A stretch of 61,817 nucleotides of DNA from a virus. Position numbers and translations under genes: made by a program. Where the stretch lies: positions 1-61,817 of the IMG/VR virus record IMGVR_UViG_3300036906_000071; one strand, written 5' to 3'. Numbering within the stretch: position 1 is the stretch's first letter; each line of letters begins with the position of its first letter. The notes below the pieces were generated by a model. The model searched no databases. It had not been told where the DNA came from and saw only the letters and a program-made list of their open reading frames with translations. Of the stretch, positions 23,056 through 32,500 are shown piece by piece.

Positions 23056-23373
23056 TCAAAAATTGAATCCCGTGCGTTCACACCAATCCTCGCCCCTCAT
23101 CTGAGCAACCCGGACTCGCTGATCTCTACTGCCAAAGTAGCGACAATATGTGCTGAATAGCCGCATTTTTATTTCCATCCAGCATAGCTCTACATCAGCG
23201 CGAAGCATCTTGAGCCATAGACCCGCCCACGTCTTCGAAACCACATAGCCACCACCGCAGACTTCCAGCCCCATCGGTTGGATGAAGTAAGCAATCCATC
23301 CTCCACTGTAGAGTTGGTAGGGTTGATAGTAGTGATGGACATAGTGACTGATGGTTCGAAATAGTCTGCTCAT
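23056..23373 (-). CDS. Hypothetical Tyr-rich protein
   Basis: A 105-residue protein rich in Tyr, Trp and Arg, with a GAGGCG site 5 bases before the ATG. A segment (GGWIAYFIQPMGLEVCGGGYVV) may associate with membrane. It lies between the tRNA and the terminase genes. Not recognised. Confidence 0.5.
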   Translation of the reverse strand: MSRLFRTISHYVHHYYQPYQLYSGGWIAYFIQPMGLEVCGGGYVVSKTWAGLWLKMLRADVELCWMEIKMRLFSTYCRYFGSRDQRVRVAQMRGEDWCERTGFNF

Positions 23374-23439
23374 CGTCGCCTCAATCTTCGACGGATAGAT
23401 TGATGCTCCAACTCATGGTGTTTATCCTTGTGGTTCGGA

Positions 23440-23516
23440 TGGTTGCGGGGGCCGGATTTGAACCGGCGACCTGTGAGTTATGAGCCCACTGTTCTACCAG
23501 GCTGAACTACCCCGCT
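23440..23516 (-). tRNA. tRNA-fMet(CAT), initiator type
   Basis: 77 nt with encoded CCA. The anticodon loop is CTCATAA. The first acceptor position is a mismatch (A1-A72), the anticodon stem carries GGG on its 5' side (one partner is a G-U pair), and the D-arm, T-arm and acceptor closely match bacterial initiator tRNA. A1-A72 replaces the usual C1-A72. It sits 18 bases after the giant gene and would be co-transcribed with the late genes. Confidence 0.88.
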
Positions 23517-23533
23517 CAGCGCAGTATACTCAG

Positions 23534-26500
23534 CTACGGGTTGCTGTCAACCTTCATTACATCGTTCAGCTCCGCCTCGAACGGCTCCATGCTTGCCGGG
23601 TCCTTCACATAGGCTTCGTTGGCCTTTTTCCCGATCACCCCCTGCAGCGCCGCGCGCTCCTCCGGGGTCGCCTTCTTCCAGATTTGCAGGTTCTGCTGCA
23701 GGCTCAGGCGCTTTGCCATCCGCTCCAGCGGCGGCTCAAAGGCCTCCTCCTGCGCCGTCTGGAACTCCCGCTCCGTAATCTTTCCGTCCACCAGGGCCTC
23801 GTTCAGCTTCCTGTCGTCCAGGTTGCCCGCCCGCAGCGCCTGCACCAGGTTGCGCTCGCTCTCGCTGTGTTCTGCCTGCTCCCGCGTGCGCGGCGCCTCC
23901 GGGTTCTCCTGCATATAGTGCTCCGCCAGGTTCATCGCACTGCTGTTCTGCACAATCTTCGTTGCCGGCTGGAAGCCCGCATAGCCCAGCAACCCCATCA
24001 GGCCCAAACTCTTCTTGGTTATGTCGCTAAATTCGCCGCCGCCGGCATTCTGCCGCTGCCGCTGCATGCTCTCGATCGAGAATGGCACATACTTGCTGGC
24101 AATATACTTCGCATACTCGCCCGCCTGGCTCGAGCCCAGGTTCCTGCTGAACCATGGATCGTCTTCGTTGCGGATCTGCCTTCCGTAGTAGTCGCTGTTC
24201 ATCATCATCTCCGCGGCCACGTTGATGCCGGGGCTGGCAAAGTTGAAGGCCGTCCGCCAGGGCACTGTGTTCTGCGCAACGTCCTCGCCCACCGCCATCA
24301 GGTTCTTGGTGTAGCCGGGAATGCTCAGCATCGTGCCATCCGGCGTCTCCACCATCGCATAGGCCTTCAGGCCATGCTTCTCCGTGTCTGGAGCATGGCC
24401 GGTCATCAGGTAGGTTGCCGCCGCCGAAAACATCCCAGTAAAGATCGGCGTAGCCAGGGAAAACGCCATCTTGTGCGTTAACTCCGGCCGCCGCCGCGCC
24501 GCCGCCCGCGCAAACGCCCTTGCCGTATCCGTCACCGCCCCGCCATACTCCATGTAGGTCCCGCTCTGCCAGCCCACACTGCGCACCCCCAACTGGGCCA
24601 GGTGCTGCGCCGTCTTGTTCCAGAAGCGGTTGTCGTAGATCATCTGGCCATAGCGGTAGTCCACGCTGTCCGATGCATCCTGCACCCGCCGCCGAATCTC
24701 CGCATCGTCCCAGCCGCGCCGCGTGGCCTCTGCCAGGATGTTTGCGGTCATGTCCTGCAACGTTCCAGCCTTGATCCGGGGAATCATCCCGCGCATCAGC
24801 CAGCTACCCGCCAGGTCGATCGTGGCCGGCACCGCCCCCTTCGCGCCCTTGAACCAGTCGCCCCGGCGGATGTCCTCCGTCACCTGCTTCCACCGTGGGG
24901 CGTCCAGCCGCAACGCCTGCTCCGGCCGCCACCCGCTGCGCGTAATCCAGTTCACCTCCGCCTGGTAGCGTGCCGCCGAGCCGGGATTCAGGTACTCGCC
25001 CATGGGCGCCACCGTCCGCTCCAGCAGGTTGTAGCGCGAGGGCCGCGCGCCAGCCTCGTAGTACTCCCGCAGCACCTTGTTGCCAACGTAGAGATGCCGC
25101 GCCACCGGGCCAACCGTGCTTACGCCCCGCGCAATATGCTTCGCCGCGCTCAGGCCCCGCCCCTGCAATGCCTCTTCCAGCCCCAGCGAGATGTCGCCAA
25201 TCGCCAGGTTGACGGTGCTGGCCGTTGCATGGAAGGCGCTCAGCGCCAGTTGCGTGGCATTCATCGAACGGTTTACATCGAAGGCCGCGTCCAGCATGGC
25301 ATTGCGCCCAATCAGCCCCTGCGACACAAAGTTGTTGAAGCTCTTCGCCGCCGCATCCGGAGCATAGTAGTGGCCATCCAGCACCCGCTCGCCATCGGCA
25401 TTCATGTGCGTCACCGTGGCAAAGCGGTCGTTGATCTGCGTCCAGTCCGCCGGCGCGTCCTTGGGCGATTTGAACATCCGCAGCAACCCCTGCCCCCGCA
25501 TCTGCTGGATCGTGTCCTGCGCGAAGATGTACCGCCGGATGGCCAGGTGCCGCTCCAGAATCGCGTCCACCGGGTTCCAGCTCTTCGGCTCCAGGTGGTA
25601 GTCCAGCGCGGTTTTGAAGTAGCGGATCTCGCGCGGCTGCAAAAACTTCTTGTTCCCGAAGATCGAGCCCTGCTTGCCAAACACCTTCGCATAGCCTGGG
25701 CTGCTTCGGTCCCAGATGTGCGGATAATGGTTTTGCAGGAAGTTCTGGAACTTCTCCGGGTCCAGCTTCTCCAGCGCGTGCCAGTCGTCCAGCCCGATGT
25801 TGTACAGCACCTTCGCCTGCTCGCGGTGCTTTGGGTCGATCTCATCGAACCGGCCATGCTCCCAACTGTCGATCATGTCGGCGGTCTTCGCCTTGGCCAG
25901 CCCCTCGAAGTCCTTGCGCATCTCGCCCAGCGACTGCTTCAACTGGAGCACGCTGCGGTCCATCTGCCCCCGCTTATCGCGCAGCAGCTCCCGCGTGTCG
26001 CTGCCTGCGTTGGGGGCCTCGTCGCGCCAGTCCGTGTAGGCGCCCAGCGCGCGCTTCCACACCGATGGCCCGCCCAGGGGCAGCGGCCGCTGCTCCTCCG
26101 CCGGCTCGGTGCGCTCGGGCCGCGGCATCGGCTCCCACTCGCCCCGGCCCTGCGCCTCCTTCACCCAGTCCGGCTTGTACTCCTTGTCTTCGGACTTCTG
26201 GAACATCGACACACCCTGCTCCCCCACCGCCTTACGCATCTCCGGCGTGATGTCCAGCACGGGTACTTTAGTAGCCGCACGCATCCGAACTTCGTCATTG
26301 GGTGAGTCCTTGTGCTGCGCCGCCTCTTCCGCAGTGTCCCATGGCCCAGCGTAGGATTCGGTCTGACCTGGGCGATAGATGTCGTACCCGCGATCCAGCT
26401 TTGTGCTTGGGGCATCCACAAACGTCTCTCCCACCTTCGCGCCCCACTGCTTGCCAAACTTCCGCGCATAGTCCGGCAGCATCTTGTCGTAGAAGCCCTT

Positions 26501-29500
26501 CATCCCCTCCCCGCCCACTCGCAGGTCTGCGTTGTGCAGAAACCTCGCCGCATAGGGGTTGTTTGGGTCTGGCTCGGGCTGGTCTAAGAGTTTCTGTGCT
26601 GCTTCTTTGCCGATGATGTCTGCGAGTCCATCCCGTGTGGTCTTTACGCTGTCCATCACGCGCCGATGGTTGAGGTCGGTTGCCGTGATGTCGAGATCGT
26701 CGCCGCGGCCATTCAGGGTTATGTCGTTGATCTGTTTGCTCAGGTAGTACCGCTTGGCCTGCTCTTCGCCCGGCGTCCAGCTCACCCCATCGTAGCCATT
26801 GTCCGCGGCGTACTTCACCGCCCGGCGGAAGGCCATCTCGTGCCAGTCCTTCTTGAAGGGCGCGTCGGGAACGCTATTGCCAAAATTGTGTCGTGTGCGC
26901 TCGTCTTCCAGTGCTTGCTCGGCCAGTCGCGCATCACGCCAGGTGTTGATGCTCTGAATATCTCTCGGGTCGGTCACATCCCATCGTTCAGCCCAGTCGG
27001 GATGTCCAAGCACTGCGCTTCTGGCTTGCCCCATCGTGTCATATCCAAGATTGTCTGATCTGTTAAACGCGGCCACTGAGTCTGCAGCGGTGACAGATCG
27101 GAGATCATTTGCTGCTTTGTATCGTGCAGTAAACTCTTCCGCTTCAGGAGTTTTATACCCTCGTGCCCGCCCCTTCTGGTGCCAGTCGCTCTGAATCTCC
27201 TCGATGTGCAGCAGCTTCTTCCCATCCGGCGCGGTGCGGTCGTTGAAGCGGATGTGCGCCAGCACGTCATCTTCAGCCCAGTGGCCGCTATGAAACGATT
27301 GCCCACGTTCCAATCCCATGGCTGCGCGGGTGCCGGGCTTAGCGCGGCTAGCCGGATCAGAAAGTATCAGCAGCTTCTCCCGGTAGTTCTCCCCGCCAGG
27401 CAGGGTGTAGGTGCCATACTTCGGCTCTGAACTACGATCGCTCTCGGAGCGTTCAGACAATGCGCGGCTGTTCATTAGGTTTGTCAGATAGTGGGCGGCG
27501 CGTATTCGCGCACTGCCTACGTACCCCTGATCAACCTGAAACTCGCGGCCTGTGTTTGGATCGTTGGCCACATACTGGTGCTCGGTCTTCCGCACATCGC
27601 TAGCTTCCAATCGCACCTGTGGGCGTTCCTTGGGTACATGGTCGCCCTTTGTCACCTCTTCCACTTTGATTGTGTTCTCGGCCAGGTGCTGTTGCACCTC
27701 GGCGGGCGTCACCCTCGGCCTGCCGCGCAGCTCTTCCAGCCCGCTCCACTTCAACTCCTCGGCCTTCACGCCGTTGTTCTCCAGCATCCGCACCAGCGCG
27801 TCGCCCGGCATCGGCCCCTTCATCTTCTCGCCCAGGATGCGCGCGCTCTTCAAAAACCACGGATTCTGCCGGTTCGCTTCCTTGTCCTCCACAGCCCGCT
27901 GGAAGAGAATGCTTCCCTCACTCCTCGGCGCATCGTCCCGGGTCTGGATGGTGTAGACCTTTGCTGGTAGCTGCTCGCCCTGCCGCTTGGCATACTCTGC
28001 GCGATGCGTTCCCTCATACAGCACGTCGCCGCCCGCTGTGCGCACAACCTCCGCCGCTGGAAAGTCCTTTGCGCTGACATTCGACCTCTTCCAGTCCGCG
28101 AGCTTGCCTTCGCGCGTCCAGTCCTGAAGCCGCGTCAGCTTTGCCGGATCGACCGCCTCCCGCTCAATCGACAGGATCTTTACGCCCGGCTGGTTCTTCA
28201 GCCAGTGGTCCAGCGTGTAGGCACCCGTCTTGCCCCGGGTCAGCATGTCCACTACTTTTTCGTTTGGCTTCTCTTCCGTCCGCTGGAAGAGCGTGTCCTG
28301 CCCGCCCGCGCCCGTGCCAAAGAATAGCGGCGACTCCCGCTCCATCTGTCCCGCTTTTTTGCTGATGTTCGCGCCCGGCTCCCGCAGCCGCTCGGTCAAC
28401 TCCCGGCCCTGCTGCTCCGCCTCGGCCTGCGCGCGCTCCGCATCCGCGCCCTCCATCCCCGGCAATGCCCGGCTCGGCGGCGGCTTCGGCGGCTGGAGGC
28501 GGCTGCCTTCCCGCGCACTTCGATACTGTTGATGGCTGAGACGATAATCCCCGCGATCCCTGCCGGCGGTCTCCTCTGCCTGCGTGCGCGGACGCACTTC
28601 AGCCTGCCGGGCTTGTTCTCTGAGGCGCTCAAGTTCGCCGTCCAGTTGGTCGAGAAGGTCGTTGGCGCGGGCCTCCTGTGGGCTGCCCTCTTTCGCCGCA
28701 CTGTAGGCACGGGCGGCCTTCTCCCAGCGCTCCTCCGCATCCCGGATCGCAGCATCGCGCGCTGTAACCTCCTCGCGCTCCCGCACCAAATCTTCCATGC
28801 CAGGAAAAGCAACCGAAGTGCCTTTCAGGGGCTCATATCCCGCAGGCCGCGCCCGCTGGAAGGCGGGCGGTATCGGTGGCTTGCCTTGTTGCGCTCTCTT
28901 TTCGAGGATACGCTGTGCCGCCTGCACTGCTTCATTGTCGGGATGCCCCGCTGCGGTACGCGCCAGCCGCTGGCTCTCTGTCATCTCGCGGATCTCGCCG
29001 GCGGCCAGCGCGTGGCTGTAATCCTGGCGCAACGCTTCACGCCGCTCGGTCAGAGCGGCATCTTTCGCATCTTGATTTTTGAGTGCCGCTTTCCAAGATG
29101 TGTGGCTTGTGCTGCTGTTGCTCCGTGAGAGTGCCGGGTCCCCATATCCCTGCCGTCCAGCATCGTGTTGCGCCGCGTAGTCCTCAAAGTCTCGGTAGAG
29201 AGGTGTGGTCAGTTCACCTTGCGGCGCGCCGCCTTCTGAAACACCTCGTTCGCCACCTTCAGCAATGGGTCGTCCTCCACCCCGGTCATGTGGACCGGCC
29301 CCATCTGTTTGGCGAACTTCGCCCCCAGTTTGTCCACCGCCGCCTCGTGCCGCCGATGCACTGCGTCCCGCAGCGCCTTGGTTGTACTCGTCGCCATAGT
29401 CGTACCCCCTGCGTACCTCGTCGATCACCGCCTTCAACCGCGGATCGGTCTCCGGCAGGTCCTGCAGAATCCCAGGCCCTTTTTCTTCCACAGCCTCGGT

Positions 29501-32500
29501 CAGGAACGAGCGTACCATACTTACGCGCTCTTCGTCGCCGATTTTAAACGCTGGATCGCCCGCCATGGCCTTCGCCATCAGCTCCATCGCCACCACCGAT
29601 GGCTTGGCCTCTCTATAGCCTATTCTGCGCAGCCCATCGGCAATCTCCGCAAATTCAGGCTGATCGGCCACGCTGGTCATCGCGTAGGAGTTGTCCAACC
29701 CATGCTCGCGCTGCCACTGGTGCGCCGCCTCCTCCCGCGCCGTGTCCCCGCGGTAGTCTCCGCGCAGGATCGAAGCCCCACCCTGCTCGTTCTGCGCCTC
29801 CTTCAGCAGCTTCACCATCCGCTCATAGCCCGCCCGCGCGCCCTCGTCCGGCATCCCCAAAGCGTCTAAATCCCCCTGGACTGCCTTCATAAACGCAATG
29901 GCCGTGTTGACCTGTTCCTTGGTCAGCGTCATCCCAGTCCAGCTCTGCCGCGCGCCCAGCAGCTTGCCCAGCTTCGAGTCTTTGATCTGGCCAAACAGCC
30001 GGTGCCACACCCCCTCGCCGTCCGCATCCAGCACCAGATGCTTCCGCCCGCCCGCCTCCACCACCGCGCTCTTGTGCGCTGCGGCGTTCTCGTGCTGGTC
30101 GCGGCCAACAGCGGCGGCAAGTTGAGACTTGCGGTTGGAAGCTCGCGTCTCGTTCTCTGCAATTTCTTTGTCTTGGGGGTTTAGTACTTGACTCCGAACT
30201 TCGGGTCGTCCTTCGCCCGCTTGTGCAGATCCTCGATCCCCTTCTGTGCGATCTCGCGGGCCACCTGCTTCAGTGGCACCTGCTGCGCTGGGGAGGATAC
30301 TTGGGGCTTCGGCTGCTGCATAGATTGCCTTTCCTCTGTCACCATCAAAGACCCCCTTGTCCTTCAGGGCCTTTAACTCTTCCTGCATCTGCTGTGCTAC
30401 TTCATCCTGCTTCAATTGTTTCATTTCCTCGAGCGTTTGTCGAGTGTTTTCCAGAAGTTTTTCGCTGCCCTTGGCTCCGGAGTTATCGATCCCCTGGACC
30501 CCAATCTGGTCTCCGTACTTGTCCATCATGGCCAGCAGGGTCTTTGGCAGGTCGGTGTAAGCCTTTGCCATGTAGTCCACATTCACCGTGCGTCCAATGC
30601 CCGGCTTGCCATCGTGGCCTACCGCTCGCATCACCATCCGGTTGACCGTGGTTTTGGGGTCATCCACATAGATCCAGCGAATCACCGGCCGGCGCCCGCT
30701 CGCCAGTATCTTGTCAATCAGGATCGAGGAATCCTTTGGGTCGGTCATAATGTCTTCCACCCGCAGTCCAACCCTCGATTCCGCCTCTGCACTCTGAGTG
30801 AAGGTCTTCCCACTGCCAGGGCTTGCCGTCACTATGTCCACCATATCCTTACCGGCTTTTACCGGCGCCGCCAGTTCTGTGTTGAGGGCTGCCGAGGCAA
30901 CCGCCGCGGCTGAGGTGTGGACGTCGCGCTCAGCGCGCGTTGGGTCTTTCTGAAAGTCGGAATACATCTCCTTGGCCGCATCCGTCGCAATCGTGGCAAC
31001 CCCGTCGACTGAATGCTTGGCTAGGTACTGGTCCACCAACTTCGGCAGGTTCTCTTTGGTGTAGTTGATGTTGGCTTTTTCTGCGTCGCTGCCCGTCACT
31101 GGCGCCATGGACCCTTTCCGCTGGTCTGGCCCCACATACCGTTTGCTACCGGCTTTTACCGGTTCGGGCAGGCGCATCTCACCCACCGGCACATTGCGCA
31201 CCTTTGTTCTGGCAGCGTCGTCCAGCGTCACCCGTCCGCTGGCTTTGTTCCCATTCCACCCAGGGTTGTAGTGTTCCAGCGTGCCCGGCCGCCACTCGCC
31301 GTCCGGGCCGCGAACCTCCACTGGCGTCGACTGCCTCCCCGCCGTCCACGCTACTCTGCGTTCTGCTGACCCGGCTCCGGCTGCTGCTGCTGCTGGGCGC
31401 TCGGCTCCGGCTCTGCGGGTGGGGGGGATGGGGGGACGGCCGGCTGGCCGTGCTTGCGCAGCTTCTTGAACTCCCGCACGGCCGCTGTCTGCTCCGCCAG
31501 GGACAGCTTTTGATAGCTCTGCCCGGATGTCGTCGTAGGCTCGCTGTTTGATGCCATTTGCGTTCCCTCCGTCCGCCAACTCTCTGGCCGCGCGGTTCAG
31601 GATATCGTCAATTGTACCCCCGCGCGTGCTCAGTCGATCGTAAATTTCTTGCGCCTGCGCCGCGTCGCGCGCGATCCTGGCATTCTCTTCCGGCTTCAAC
31701 TGCTGGCCCTCAACCTTGCCCAACATCGCCGCTTTGCCTGTATCGGCCACGCTCTGGAATGTCCGCCGTTCCTGCGCAATCCTGTCGCGCACAGCACTCG
31801 AAATCTCCGCCTTCTCCAGCGCCAGGCTGCGCGTCATCTCCTGCGCGCCAAACAATCCCTGCTGTGTCTCGGTGGTCTGTTGCGCACCTTTCACCATCCG
31901 GGCGAGTTCGTCGACCACATCGTCCGTAACCTTGCCGCCCTTCGCCTCCCGCTTCTGAATCAGTTTGACGATGGCTTCCTGGTCCGCCGCGTCCGCCGTG
32001 GCGTTGCCAATGGCAATGGCCCGGCCCTGGCGGAGCTTGCCGCTTACTACCTGATCGAATAGGCTGGGGTCCAACCGGCTTAGCGCAACCCCGTTGGCCG
32101 CCGTTGCCTCACCCATGCTTATTCCCAAGTCGTCCAGCTTCTCCGGGGTAAATCCCGAGTCGCGGAAGAACTTCGCGGCATCCATCGCCGTCCCGCGCCC
32201 TTCGGCTATGTTCTGCAGCGCTCCCACCGCCCGCGCCGCCGCCGCCGTCGGTGCGTCGATCTTCTTCACATCAATGTCCGGTACACCGTTCTCCTGCGCC
32301 AACTGTAAGCGATGATGCCCATTCACCGCGTAAGTTTTGCCAGTCTCAGGGTCCTTCCATACACTGACAACCCCGGCCAGGTCGTTGTTCCACTTCCGTC
32401 CCTTTAGCAGGTTGGTCACACCAGATCTGTCAGTGTTCATCTTGTACTGAAAGCGCTGAGGATCGAGCGTGATGTCACTTACCGGCATTCGCACCACGCC

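Noticed and set aside
28396-28812. Fifth nested frame in the giant gene
   Set aside because: Same +1 frame as the four nested genes but Arg/Ser-rich shadow sequence without a good ribosome-binding site, while the giant frame here is protein-like.
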